DNA of 64,000 nt from an uncultured Gammaproteobacteria bacterium (GCA_947259915.1 CAMYOC010000026.1:62001-126000), one strand, 5' to 3'. Positions 9,449 through 18,736 are shown, counted from the stretch's first letter. Numbers and translations: made by a program. The notes: generated by a model from the letters alone, not told the origin.

Positions 9449-9832
9449 TGGGAGTCGGCCGATAAGCCGGGTTCTGTCGTGGACAGTCATTCATCTGGGA
9501 CCCACGTCACCGTGAGCCTCAAGCGACCTACCCGGGAACGCGCGCGGGCCGCGCGCTGCCGTCCCGAGGGACGGCGTGCTCCCCTATTTGGTCTTGCTCC
9601 GAGTGGGGTTTACCGTGCCGCGACGTGTTACCACTCGCGCGGTGCGCTCTTACCGCACCTTTTCACCCTTGCCGGCGTCGGCCCGCGAACGGACCTGCGC
9701 TTGGGCGGTATGTTTTCTGTGGCACTTTCCGTGGGCTCGCGCCCCCCAGGCGTTACCTGGCACCCCGCCCTGCGGAGCCCGGACTTTCCTCCATGGCCGT
9801 TTCGGGCCATGGCGACTGCCTGGCCGACTCCC
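9449..9832 (-). ncRNA. rnpB: RNase P RNA, bacterial class A
   Basis: This is the catalytic RNA that matures tRNA 5' ends. The minus strand carries the conserved 5' block GGAGGAAAGTCCGGGCTCC and the 3' block with GACAGAACCCGGCTTATCGG. It also contains the P4-type AGTGGTAACACG-like and GGGTAAACCCC-like segments of class A RNAs. The termini close in an 11-bp P1 helix: GGGAGTCGGCC at the 5' end (9822-9832) pairs with GGCCGACTCCC at the 3' end (9450-9460). This sets the limits to within a few bases. No intrinsic terminator follows; the 3' flank on this strand is A-rich (9399-9427), so 3' processing is likely. Confidence 0.96.
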
Positions 9833-9838
9833 GCTCGT

Positions 9839-9844
9839 ATTATA
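9839..9844 (-). promoter_or_regulatory. -10 box of the rnpB promoter, containing the rsmI stop codon
   Basis: A perfect TATAAT on the minus strand lies 7 bases before the first base of the RNase P RNA P1 helix (9832). It also contains the TAA stop of rsmI (9840-9842). No good -35 hexamer is visible at the normal distance; the region 9861-9871 has only weak matches. The GC-rich discriminator (ACGAGCG) resembles stable-RNA promoters. Confidence 0.75.
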
Positions 9845-10712
9845 CCGGACCCTCACCGCCAGACTCGCCACGATCGAGCTTCGCGGCTATGGCATAGGCC
9901 TCGGCCCGCTTGCAGCCAGTGATCGCGGCTGCGATCCGCGCCGCGCGGCTGGCCGGCAGTTCGCGCACCAGCAGCGTTACGATCTGCTCCAGTCCTGCGG
10001 TGGCCTGAGGCATCGCCGCATCATCATTACCCGCCACCACGAGCACGATCTCTCCGCGGCTGAAATCGGGATCTGCCCGTGATCTGGCGCCAAGATCGCC
10101 GAGATTGCCCCGATAGATACTCTCGAACGCCTTGGTCAGCTCACGGGCCAGCGTTGCCGGCCGCCGCTCGCCGAACGCGCCGATCATGTCGCTGAGCGTA
10201 TCGGCGACACGACGTCCCGACTCGTAGAACACCAGCGTCCTCGGCTCCGACACCAGCGCGGCCAGCCGCTTGCGTCGGGCCGCCGCGCGCGGCGGCAAAA
10301 AGCCCTCGAAACAGAAGCGGTCCGTCGGCAGACCTGCCACGCTGAGACCGGCGATGGCGGCGCAAGGGCCCGGAACCGGACTGACCGGCAGATCGGCGGC
10401 GCGCACGGCCGCAAGCAAGCGATATCCCGGGTCACTGATCAGCGGCGTGCCCGCATCGGAAACCAGCGCGAAGCTCTCCCCGGCCACGAGCCGTTCGACG
10501 ATCGACGCGGCGCGCCCCTCTTCGTTATGTTCGTGGAACGAGATCCTGCGGGTCGTGATGCCGAACCGGGCAAACATCTGTCCGCTGTGGCGGGTGTCCT
10601 CACACAGCACCGCATCGACCGTGTCGAGGATCTGCCGCGCTCGCGGGCTCAGGTCATCGAGATTGCCGATGGGGGTGGCGACTATATAAAGCTTCCCGGC
10701 GGATTCTGGCAC
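9840..10712 (-). CDS. rsmI: 16S rRNA (cytidine(1402)-2'-O)-methyltransferase
   Basis: RsmI is a SAM-dependent tetrapyrrole-methylase-fold enzyme that 2'-O-methylates C1402 of 16S rRNA. The 290-residue product begins VPESAGKLYIVATPIGNLDDL. It has CEDTRHSGQMFARFGI, the SAM loop VSDAGTPLISDPGYRL, PGPCAAIAGLSVAGLPTDRF and a C-terminal helical extension. The GTG at 10710-10712 is preceded by GGGGAG at a good distance; the open frame extends to an ATG near 10796 but that part has no family match. It diverges from lpoA, and its stop lies inside the rnpB -10 box. Confidence 0.94.
   Translation of the reverse strand: MPESAGKLYIVATPIGNLDDLSPRARQILDTVDAVLCEDTRHSGQMFARFGITTRRISFHEHNEEGRAASIVERLVAGESFALVSDAGTPLISDPGYRLLAAVRAADLPVSPVPGPCAAIAGLSVAGLPTDRFCFEGFLPPRAAARRKRLAALVSEPRTLVFYESGRRVADTLSDMIGAFGERRPATLARELTKAFESIYRGNLGDLGARSRADPDFSRGEIVLVVAGNDDAAMPQATAGLEQIVTLLVRELPASRAARIAAAITGCKRAEAYAIAAKLDRGESGGEGPV
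10663..10690 (+). promoter_or_regulatory. Candidate lpoA promoter inside the start of rsmI
   Basis: TTGCCG (10663-10668) and TATAAA (10685-10690) are separated by 16 bases on the plus strand. Transcription would begin near 10697, giving an 80-base leader before lpoA. The elements lie within the antisense strand of the rsmI N-terminal codons, so the two divergent genes share this DNA. Confidence 0.4.
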
Positions 10713-10778
10713 TATACTCCCCGACCCGTGGCCGCCTTTAATGGTCGGCGGCTCATCCTGCAACGGGAACCAGACGCT

Positions 10779-12638
10779 ATGCAAACCATGCCGCACGCCT
10801 ATCGCCGCTCCGCCCTCGCGCTAATCGCCATGTGCCTGGTTCTGACCGCCTGCGGCCCGGTGCGGCCCGACGCGGAGGATCGGGAAGGCCTGGCCGCGAC
10901 GGCCACACAACTGGAATCGGCGGGCAGCTATGCCGAGGCCGCCGGGCAGTGGCGGAAGCTGGCGGAGGCCGCCTCCGGCTCAGCCCGCAACGCCGCCCTG
11001 CAAAATGCGGCCCGCAACTTCTACCTGGCTGGCCGCTTTGCGCAGGCCCGCTCCCTCCTGGCGGAGGTGCCCGTGCCATCGGGCACGGAGGCAGCGTCGG
11101 CATATCTGCTGCTGCGGGCGCGGCTGGCCGTAGCCACCGGCGATGGCGAGGACGCACTCGAGTCCCTGAGCCTGCTCCCCGAGGATGCCGATCTGGAGAC
11201 CCGTCTGCAGGCGCTGGAAGTGAAGTCCGACGCCAACCTGGCCCTCGGCAAGGCCGGTCCGGCCATCGTCGCCCTGGTGCAACAGGAAGCGCTGCTCGAA
11301 GATCCGGGGGCGATCAGGGACAACCAGCGCCGTATCTGGAACCGGCTGCAGGAAGCGGCCGCGGCCGATGCGGACTTCTCGATACCCGCGGACGCGGACC
11401 CGGTGGCGCGCGGCTGGCTACAACTCGGCGCATTGCTGGAGGCTTACGGCCGCAATCCGTTCCAGCTCCAGGCCAGCCTGCTGGACTGGCGGGCACGCAA
11501 TGCCGGCCATCCGGCCAGCGGCGAAGTGCTGGAAACAGCGCTGGCAACTTATCGGGACCTCAACGAATATCCGCGTCGAGTCGCGCTGCTGCTGCCGCTG
11601 AGCGGACGCCTGGCCGCCTCGGCCGCCGCAGTTCGTGATGGCTTTATCGCCGCTTACTATCAACAAACCGAACAGCGCCCCGGCGTGCGGATCTACGACA
11701 CCGACCGCCTCGGAGCGGCCGGCGCATGGGAACAAGCGGCCGCCGAGGGTGCGGATTTTATCGTCGGCCCGCTGGCCAAGGATGAGATCGAGACCTTGCG
11801 CACGGTCTCCGGCGGCGTGCCCACGCTGGCGCTCAACGAGGTGCCGCAAGGCGACACCCTGCCGCCGTATGTTTACCAGTTCGCTCTGTCGCCCGAAGAC
11901 GAGGCTGCCCAGGCCGCGCGCCGGGCACTGGCGGATGGATTTGGACAGGCCGTGGCGCTGGTACCCGGCAACGACTGGGGTATGCGTATCGCCGCCAGCT
12001 TTGGCGAGTCCCTGCAGGCCAGCGGCGGCCGCCTGCTGGGCATCGCGACCTACACGCCCGGCGCTGCGGATTTCTCGGACCCGATCCGCGCTCTGTTGCT
12101 GGTGGACGAGAGTGCGCAAAGACACCGACAACTAGAAGGTCTGCTGGGGATGAATCTCGAATTCGAGCCGCGCCGGCGCGCCGACGCCGATTTCGTATTC
12201 GTCGCCGCCCAGCCGGGCGATGGACGTCAGATCCCGCCGCAGCTCAAGTTCCATTACGGGGCCGGCCTGCCGGTCTACGCCACCTCAGCGATCTATGCGC
12301 CCGATGAGGGACCGAATCGTGATCTGGACGGCGTGCGCTTCGACGACATGCCGTGGGTGGTCGGGGCCGAGACGGACGTCGTCACGCTGCGCTCCCGCCT
12401 GGCCACGGTCTGGCCTTCGAGCAGCGGTCGTCGCGCGCGACTCTATGCGCTGGGATTTGATGCCTATCGCCTGGTGCCGATCCTGAGAAATGACCGTGGT
12501 CTGCTGGATCAGGGCGTACCTGGTCTGACCGGCGTGCTGCGGCTCGAACAGGAACAACGTATCCATCGTCAGCTCGAATGGGCCGCGATCGTCAACGGTC
12601 AGATGCGGGTTCTCTCGCGTTCCCCCGATCCCGGTTGA
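10779..12638 (+). CDS. lpoA: Outer-membrane lipoprotein LpoA, activator of PBP1A
   Basis: LpoA (YraM/LppC) is an outer-membrane lipoprotein that activates the bifunctional synthase PBP1A from outside the peptidoglycan. The 619-residue product has a lipoprotein signal, with lipobox LTAC at residues 24-27 (LIAMCLVLTACG). An N-terminal TPR-like helical half follows, then a C-terminal half resembling a periplasmic binding protein (VALLLPLSGRLAASAAAVRDG, then VSGGVPTLALNEV). Its neighbours yraN and diaA give the same order as the E. coli yraM-yraN-yraO locus. I took ATG 10779; another ATG three codons later is possible. The ribosome site is weak. Confidence 0.92.
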   Translation: MQTMPHAYRRSALALIAMCLVLTACGPVRPDAEDREGLAATATQLESAGSYAEAAGQWRKLAEAASGSARNAALQNAARNFYLAGRFAQARSLLAEVPVPSGTEAASAYLLLRARLAVATGDGEDALESLSLLPEDADLETRLQALEVKSDANLALGKAGPAIVALVQQEALLEDPGAIRDNQRRIWNRLQEAAAADADFSIPADADPVARGWLQLGALLEAYGRNPFQLQASLLDWRARNAGHPASGEVLETALATYRDLNEYPRRVALLLPLSGRLAASAAAVRDGFIAAYYQQTEQRPGVRIYDTDRLGAAGAWEQAAAEGADFIVGPLAKDEIETLRTVSGGVPTLALNEVPQGDTLPPYVYQFALSPEDEAAQAARRALADGFGQAVALVPGNDWGMRIAASFGESLQASGGRLLGIATYTPGAADFSDPIRALLLVDESAQRHRQLEGLLGMNLEFEPRRRADADFVFVAAQPGDGRQIPPQLKFHYGAGLPVYATSAIYAPDEGPNRDLDGVRFDDMPWVVGAETDVVTLRSRLATVWPSSSGRRARLYALGFDAYRLVPILRNDRGLLDQGVPGLTGVLRLEQEQRIHRQLEWAAIVNGQMRVLSRSPDPG

Positions 12639-12988
12639 ACCATCCGCGCGGCCGCGACGCCGAGCGCATGGCGGAGCGGTTTCTTGAACGTCAGGGATTG
12701 GTGCGCCTGCAGCGTAACTACCGTTGCCGCTGGGGTGAGCTCGACCTGGTGATGCGCGACGGGGATACGCTGGTGGTGGTCGAGGTGCGGTCACGGGCTC
12801 CCGGCGCTCTTTGCAGCGCCGAAGAATCGATCTCTGCCGCCAAGCGCCGCCGCATCGTGTTGGCCACCCGGCACTTCCTGGCGCGCCACCCGGGGCTGGC
12901 ATCCAGCGCCGTACGCTTCGACCTTGTGGCAATTTCTCCGGGCGGTGACAATGAGCTGCGCTGGATCGAAGCCGCATTCAACACCTGA
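12635..12988 (+). CDS. yraN: YraN/UPF0102 family nuclease-fold protein
   Basis: This is a small protein of the UPF0102 family with a restriction-endonuclease-like fold; its cellular role is unknown. The motif RWGELDLVMRDGDTLVVVEV with trailing RSR supplies the acidic and basic residues typical of the fold (G-E-L-D then V-E-V-R). Near the C-terminus VRFDLVAI and WIEAAF match the family. The start is uncertain. TTG at 12635 overlaps the lpoA stop (TTGA) and gives 117 residues; an ATG at 12578 would overlap lpoA by 61 bases, and an ATG at 12668 would trim the conserved N-terminal helix. It is followed by diaA. Confidence 0.85.
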   Translation: MNHPRGRDAERMAERFLERQGLVRLQRNYRCRWGELDLVMRDGDTLVVVEVRSRAPGALCSAEESISAAKRRRIVLATRHFLARHPGLASSAVRFDLVAISPGGDNELRWIEAAFNT

Positions 12989-13654
<666 letters not shown>

Positions 13655-13658
13655 TTGC

Positions 13659-15068
13659 GTGGCCACGATCAGCGACAGCTGCGCCGGGTTGATCGACCGT
13701 CTGCAAACCGAGTTTGGCCCGGCGACAGTGCTGACGGATCCAGCGGACCGCTGGGCCTACGGCTACGACAACAGCCGACGTCAGACCCTGCCAGCCGCAG
13801 TGGTGATGGCAGAAGACCACGCCAGCGTGGTGCGCACGGTACTCGCCTGCGACGAACACCGGGTCGCGCTGACCGTGCGTGGCCGCGGCACCGGCACCGC
13901 AGGCGCGGCGGTGCCATCGGAGGATGGAATCGTGTTGTCCACCGAGCGTATGTCGCGGATCCTGGCGATCGATCACGGCAATCGGGTGGCAGTCGTGCAA
14001 GCCGGGGTGATCAATGGAGATCTGCAGCGGGCTGCTGCAGCGCACGGCTTCTTCTGGCCGCCCGACCCTACCTCAGCCGACTACTGTTCAATCGGCGGCA
14101 ATCTGGGTTGCAACGCTGCCGGGCCGCGAGCCGTGAAGTACGGGACACCGCGGGAGAATACCCTCGGATTGCGCGCGGTGACCGGGGACGGCAGCTCGCT
14201 GCGCACCGGCTGCTATACGACCAAGGGCGTGGTCGGCTACGACCTTACGCGGCTGCTGATCGGCTCCGAAGGCACGCTTGCGGTGATTACCGAAGCCACC
14301 CTCAAGCTGACGCCGTTGCCGGAGCGGATCATGACGCTGCGCGCGGTCTATCGCGACATGGAGGCGGCCGCGGACGCTGTGTCACGCATCATGGCCCAGC
14401 CGGTAGTACCGAGGGTGCTGGAGTTCATGGACGGCGCCGCGATCGGGCTGGTGCGGCGTACGGCGCCCGACAGTCTGCCGACGGATGCCGGCGCGCTGCT
14501 CCTGATCGAGGTAGACGGGGCCGCTGGCACCTTGCAGTTAGCGGCCGACGCGGTCGCAGATGCGGCCGCCGGCCCCGGCATGCTCTCCCTGCAGACGGCC
14601 AGTGATGACGCGGCGGTTGCCGCCCTGTGGGCGAGCCGCAAAGCCCTGTCACCGGCGCTGCGCCAGATCGCACCGAAAAAGATAAACGAAGATGTGGTCG
14701 TGCCGGTATCGCGGATGGCGCAGCTGACGACCGCGCTGGAGTCGATGGCGGAAGAATTCTCAGTGACCATCGTCAGTTTCGGGCATGCCGGCAACGGCAA
14801 TATCCACGTCAATATTCTTGGCGACCCGGCGGTCAGCGGCGAAACCAGGCGTATGAGTGACTGCATGGAGACGATGTTCCGCAAGGTCCTCGCGCTCGGC
14901 GGCACCTTGTCTGGCGAACACGGCATCGGGTTCGACAAGCGCGAGGCCGTGGCCCTGGAGATCGAGCCGGCGACGCTGGAGATCATGCGTCGGATCAAAA
15001 CGAACTTCGATCCACGCGGCATACTCAATCCGGGCAAGCTGTTTCCGGATCTCTCCGCGCCTACTTGA
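13659..15068 (+). CDS. FAD-linked oxidase, GlcD/D-lactate dehydrogenase type
   Basis: A flavoprotein of the PCMH-type FAD-binding family that oxidises 2-hydroxy acids such as glycolate or D-lactate; the substrate cannot be read from the sequence. The FAD-binding domain is residues ~30-210 (VRGRGTGTAGAAVPSEDGIVLS, then SIGGNLGCNAAGPRAVKYG and GSEGTLAVITEATLKL). The C-terminal cap holds FGHAGNGNIHVN and GTLSGEHGIGFDKRE. About 469 residues from GTG 13659, 4 bases after diaA. An earlier GTG at 13626 overlaps diaA and is less likely. No iron-sulfur domain is fused. It converges on sspB with an 8-base overlap of the coding ends. Confidence 0.85.
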   Translation: MATISDSCAGLIDRLQTEFGPATVLTDPADRWAYGYDNSRRQTLPAAVVMAEDHASVVRTVLACDEHRVALTVRGRGTGTAGAAVPSEDGIVLSTERMSRILAIDHGNRVAVVQAGVINGDLQRAAAAHGFFWPPDPTSADYCSIGGNLGCNAAGPRAVKYGTPRENTLGLRAVTGDGSSLRTGCYTTKGVVGYDLTRLLIGSEGTLAVITEATLKLTPLPERIMTLRAVYRDMEAAADAVSRIMAQPVVPRVLEFMDGAAIGLVRRTAPDSLPTDAGALLLIEVDGAAGTLQLAADAVADAAAGPGMLSLQTASDDAAVAALWASRKALSPALRQIAPKKINEDVVVPVSRMAQLTTALESMAEEFSVTIVSFGHAGNGNIHVNILGDPAVSGETRRMSDCMETMFRKVLALGGTLSGEHGIGFDKREAVALEIEPATLEIMRRIKTNFDPRGILNPGKLFPDLSAPT

Positions 15069-15441
15069 CCACGCGCAGCTTGGGACGGCCGCCCTCTGGC
15101 GCCTTCTTATCCGGATCCGGTTCGGGCTCCCCGTCCTCAGCGCCGAAGATCATGCCCTGACCGGTCTCGCGGGCATAGATCCCCAACACGGCGCTGCTCG
15201 GCACGGTCACATGGAACGGCCGGCCGCTGAAGCGGGCGTCGAACTCGAGCATGTCGTTGCTGATGATCAGATCGCTGGTGGCGTCATGACTCAGATTGAG
15301 CACGATCTTGCCGTCGCGGATATGTTCGCTGGGCACGAACACGCCATCGATGGCGGCATCTACGACCACGTGGGGGGTCTGGCCGTTATCCATGATCCAC
15401 TCATGCATGGCCCGCAACAGGTAGGGCCGGCGAGGATTCAT
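15061..15441 (-). CDS. sspB: ClpXP protease specificity-enhancing factor SspB
   Basis: SspB is the adaptor that delivers ssrA-tagged stalled-ribosome products to ClpXP. The 126-residue product has the compact substrate-binding domain (RPYLLRAMHEWIMDNGQTPH, then VPSEHIRDGKIVLNLS and ISNDMLEFDARFSG). A flexible acidic linker follows, and it ends in LRVVK, the known ClpX-docking tail of SspB. ATG 15439-15441 is preferred over a TTG two codons earlier. It follows sspA by 24 bases, the conserved sspAB pair, downstream of petABC. Confidence 0.95.
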   Translation of the reverse strand: MNPRRPYLLRAMHEWIMDNGQTPHVVVDAAIDGVFVPSEHIRDGKIVLNLSHDATSDLIISNDMLEFDARFSGRPFHVTVPSSAVLGIYARETGQGMIFGAEDGEPEPDPDKKAPEGGRPKLRVVK

Positions 15442-15465
15442 CCGCAAACGCGCGAACCAGGGCCG

Positions 15466-16098
15466 TCAGGGCCTCAGCTCGGCCTCCAGCTCGGTCAGGC
15501 TGGCGCGGAATGACGGCCGCTCGAACATAGCTTCGGCGTACTTGGCGATCGGCTTCGCTTCAGCAGCCGAGAGATCGATCTCGTAGTGAGGCAGACGCCA
15601 CAACATCGGCGCGATGGTGCAGTCCACCAGCGAGAACTCGTCGCTCAAGAAATATGGCTTGGCGCGGAAAACGTCGGCGCTGGACATGATGCTCTCACGC
15701 AGTATCTTGCGCGCCCGGTTCGCGGTCTTGCGGTCGCGAGCCTCTTCGATGTCGGCGGCGAGTGCGTACCAGTCTTTCTCAATCCGGTACAGCGCGAGCC
15801 GGAACTGTGCCCGGGTGACCGGATCCACCGGCATCAGCGGCGGATGCGGGAAGCGCTCGTCCAGATATTCAATGATGACACGCGAATCGTAGAGGACCAG
15901 ATCGCGATCAACCAGCGTCGGTACGCTGTGGTAGGGATTCAGATCGAGCAGATCCTCAGGCAGGGTCGGGCCATCCACGTCGACGATGTCCACATTGATG
16001 CTCTTCTCCGACAGCACCAGCCTGACCCGATGACTGTGTGGATCAGTCGGGTGAGAGAAAAGCGTCATCACGGAACGCCGGTTGGCAATCAATGCCAT
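15466..16098 (-). CDS. sspA: Stringent starvation protein A
   Basis: SspA is a glutathione-S-transferase-fold protein that associates with RNA polymerase under starvation. The 210-residue product begins MALIANRRSVMTLFSHPTD, matching SspA homologues. It has an N-terminal thioredoxin-like GST domain (NPYHSVPTLVDRDLVLYDSRVI) and a helical C-terminal domain (DEFSLVDCTIAPMLWRLPHY). The start follows GGAG at a normal distance. The catalytic Cys/Ser of true GSTs is absent, as is usual for SspA. Likely co-transcribed with petC, which ends 52 bases upstream. Confidence 0.94.
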   Translation of the reverse strand: MALIANRRSVMTLFSHPTDPHSHRVRLVLSEKSINVDIVDVDGPTLPEDLLDLNPYHSVPTLVDRDLVLYDSRVIIEYLDERFPHPPLMPVDPVTRAQFRLALYRIEKDWYALAADIEEARDRKTANRARKILRESIMSSADVFRAKPYFLSDEFSLVDCTIAPMLWRLPHYEIDLSAAEAKPIAKYAEAMFERPSFRASLTELEAELRP

Positions 16099-16150
16099 AC
16101 GAATACTCCAGGTCATTTCTCGCCGCGCCCGGTGGGCCCGGCTCGTAGAA

Positions 16151-16891
16151 TCAGTGGACGTCTTTCCAGATCTCCTTCTTGAGGAGAATGGCGAACAGCA
16201 GGAATACCAGCAGGAACAGGATGACCTTTATCCCGAGTGCGCGGCGCTCGAGCTGCACTGGCTCGCCGATATAGCTTAAAAAAGTCACCAGATCGCGCAC
16301 CATGGTGTCGTATTGCGTCGCATCCATGCTGCCCGGGCTCACTATCTCAAAGCGATCGAAGACCTCATGCGAGTTGCCCTCGCTATCGATCTCTTCACGA
16401 AATATCGCGCGCTGTGTCCCCTGCAGCTCCCACAGCACATGCGGCATGCTCGCGCCGCTCAATACCAGGTTGTTGGCACCGGTCGGCTTTGACGGATCCA
16501 GATAGAACGACTTGAGGAAGCTGTAGATCCAGCTCTCACCGCGAGCGCGCGCCACCAGCGACAGATCCGGCGGCGTACGGCCAAACCAGTTTGCAGCCTC
16601 CTGGGCCGGCATCGAGATGTCCATGGTGTCAAACGGCCGCTCACCAGTGAACATCAGGTTATCGGTCAGCTGTTCTTCCGTCAGACCGAGATCCAGCGCC
16701 AGCCGGTTGTAGCGGACATACTTTGCGGAGTGACAACCGAGACAGTAGTTGACGAAATACTTGGACCCGCGCTGCAGCGCGGCCTCGTTGGAGATATCGA
16801 CGTCGACGGGCTGCAGATAACCCGCGCCGCCCGCCGCCGAGGCCAGCCCGGGGATGAGCGCCAGCCAGCAGATAATCAGCTTCCTACCCAT
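16151..16891 (-). CDS. petC: Ubiquinol-cytochrome c reductase, cytochrome c1
   Basis: This is the haem c subunit of the bc1 complex; it passes electrons from the Rieske protein to soluble cytochrome c. The 246-residue protein has a signal peptide (LIICWLALIPGLASA) and the haem motif CLGCH (C50, C53, H54). The methionine-ligand region is around GASMPHVLW. A C-terminal membrane anchor (VILFLLVFLLFAILL) ends with the basic tail KKEIWKDVH. Its ATG lies inside the petB end (8-base overlap). Confidence 0.95.
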   Translation of the reverse strand: MGRKLIICWLALIPGLASAAGGAGYLQPVDVDISNEAALQRGSKYFVNYCLGCHSAKYVRYNRLALDLGLTEEQLTDNLMFTGERPFDTMDISMPAQEAANWFGRTPPDLSLVARARGESWIYSFLKSFYLDPSKPTGANNLVLSGASMPHVLWELQGTQRAIFREEIDSEGNSHEVFDRFEIVSPGSMDATQYDTMVRDLVTFLSYIGEPVQLERRALGIKVILFLLVFLLFAILLKKEIWKDVH

Positions 16892-18146
16892 GGTGGCTCA
16901 CCCTCTCCGGCACCGGCTTGACCGCGTCGTACTTCGTATACAGCGGCATCAGCAGGAAGTAGCCGAAATAGATCACCGTAAACACCCGCGCGAGGATCGT
17001 GTACATACCGGTAGCCGGCTGCGTGCCGAGGAAGCCCAGGGCGACAAAGCTGACCACGAAGGCGGCGAGCGCCGTTTTCGACATCCAGCCGCGATAGCGC
17101 AACGATTTCACCGGGCTACGGTCCAGCCACGGCAGGAAGAACAGTATCAGCATCGCGCCGCCCATCAGGATCACGCCGCCCAGCTTGTCCGGCACCGCTC
17201 GCAGCACCGCGTAGAACGGAGTGAAGTACCACACCGGCGCAATGTGTTCCGGCGTCTTCAGCGGGTCTGCCGGCTCGAAATTGGCGTGCTCGAGGAAGTA
17301 GCCGCCCATCTCCGGGGCGAAAAACACGATGGCCGAGAACACGATCAGGAACACGATCATGGCCACCAGATCCTTGGCGGTGTCATAGGGATGGAACGGA
17401 ACGCCGTCCAGAGGCTTGCCGTCAGGTCCCTTCTTCTCCTTGATCTCGACGCCGTCGGGATTATTGGATCCGACCTGGTGCAGGGCGAGGATGTGGACCA
17501 CGACCAGACCGATAAGAACCAGCGGCACCGCGATCACGTGCAACGCGAAGAACCGGTTCAGCGTGATGTCGGAGATAAAGAAGTCACCCCGCACCCACTC
17601 CACCAGGCTCTCTCCGACCATCGGGATAGCGCCGGCCAGAGAGACAATGACCTGGGCACCCCAGTAGGACATCTGGCCCCACGGCAGCAGATAGCCGAAA
17701 AAGGCTTCCGCCGACAGCGCCAGGTAGATAAACATTCCGAATACCCACAACAGCTCGCGCGGACTCCTGTATGAGCCATACATCAGCGCGCGGAACATGT
17801 GGATGTAGACCACGACGAAGAACAGCGAGGCGCCCGTCGAGTGCATGTAGCGCAGCAGCCAGCCCCACTCCACGTCGCGCATGATGTACTCGACCGAGGC
17901 GAATGCGTCTGCCGCGGCCGGCTTGTAGCTCATGGTCAGGAAGATGCCGGTGACCAGCTGGATTACCAGCACCAGCATCGACAGGAAACCGAACACATAC
18001 CACCAGTTCAGATTCTTTGGCGCGTAGTATTCGGTGACGTGCTCCTTGAGCATCCGGTCCAGCGGGAAACGCTTGTTGATCCAGGCATAAAATCCGCTCT
18101 GACGACCGGTCACCGCGGCTCCCGCCTCATGCGTCGAGTTACTCAT
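16884..18146 (-). CDS. petB: Ubiquinol-cytochrome c reductase, cytochrome b
   Basis: The di-haem membrane core of the bc1 complex; 420 residues with eight or nine membrane helices. The four axial histidines are in RYMHSTGA, YIHMFRAL, FALHVIAV and VVHILAL. The Qo-site tetrapeptide is PVWY (in HIAPVWYFTPFY) rather than PEWY. PVWY is a known natural variant in beta/gammaproteobacteria that changes the acidic residue implicated in quinol proton exit. The ATG shares one base with the petA stop (TAATG). Confidence 0.96.
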   Translation of the reverse strand: MSNSTHEAGAAVTGRQSGFYAWINKRFPLDRMLKEHVTEYYAPKNLNWWYVFGFLSMLVLVIQLVTGIFLTMSYKPAAADAFASVEYIMRDVEWGWLLRYMHSTGASLFFVVVYIHMFRALMYGSYRSPRELLWVFGMFIYLALSAEAFFGYLLPWGQMSYWGAQVIVSLAGAIPMVGESLVEWVRGDFFISDITLNRFFALHVIAVPLVLIGLVVVHILALHQVGSNNPDGVEIKEKKGPDGKPLDGVPFHPYDTAKDLVAMIVFLIVFSAIVFFAPEMGGYFLEHANFEPADPLKTPEHIAPVWYFTPFYAVLRAVPDKLGGVILMGGAMLILFFLPWLDRSPVKSLRYRGWMSKTALAAFVVSFVALGFLGTQPATGMYTILARVFTVIYFGYFLLMPLYTKYDAVKPVPERVSHHG

Positions 18147-18736
18147 TACGCCACTCCCGAGTCAGCGCCGATAAGCACCACGGTGTCGGTCAGATACCGA
18201 TGCGGAGGGACCGCGAGATTCAGCGGCGCAGGCACGCCCTTGTAGACGCGTCCGGCCAGATCGAATTTTGATCCGTGACAGGGGCAATAAAAACCGCCCT
18301 CCCAATCCGGACCCAGGTCCGCCGGAGCGATGTCGAAACGTTCGATCGGGGAGCAGCCCAGATGGGTGCAGCTGCCCACGACAACCAGCACCTCGGGCTT
18401 GATCGAGCGATATTCATTGGTCGCGTATTCAGGCTGCTGCGGCTGCTCGGAATCCGGGTCGCGAAGGTAGTCACCGGACTCAACCACGCGTTCCTGCATG
18501 ACGTCCGTGCGGCGCAGGATCCACACCGGTTTACCGCGCCATTCGACTTTCATCATCGCCCCGGGCTCGAGCTTGCCGATGTCCACTTCGACCGGCGCGC
18601 CGAGGGCCTGGGCCCGCGCGCTGGGTTGCCAGGAAGCCAGGAACGGGTACGCGGCAAATACCGCACCGACACCACCGGTGACGGCCGTGGCCACACCCAG
18701 GAAATGACGTCTGCTCAGATCAACGTCGTCGCTCAT
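18146..18736 (-). CDS. petA: Ubiquinol-cytochrome c reductase, Rieske iron-sulfur subunit
   Basis: This subunit carries the mobile 2Fe-2S cluster that accepts the first electron from quinol. The 196-residue protein has a twin-Arg signal-anchor (SRRHFLGVATAVTG, residues 8-21) consistent with Tat export. The cluster motifs are CTHLGC (C123, H125) and CPCHGS (C151, H154), with C128 and C153 able to form the disulfide. It is the first gene of petABC-sspAB. A perfect TATAAT with an adjacent palindrome lies about 110 bases upstream. Confidence 0.96.
   Translation of the reverse strand: MSDDVDLSRRHFLGVATAVTGGVGAVFAAYPFLASWQPSARAQALGAPVEVDIGKLEPGAMMKVEWRGKPVWILRRTDVMQERVVESGDYLRDPDSEQPQQPEYATNEYRSIKPEVLVVVGSCTHLGCSPIERFDIAPADLGPDWEGGFYCPCHGSKFDLAGRVYKGVPAPLNLAVPPHRYLTDTVVLIGADSGVA

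Noticed and set aside
9383-10082. Plus-strand frames across the RNase P RNA
   Set aside because: They read through the antisense of a structured RNA gene with perfect P1 pairing and conserved blocks; no protein family match is visible.
12285-12977. Minus-strand frame opposite lpoA end and yraN
   Set aside because: Shadow frame of two recognised genes, no motifs.
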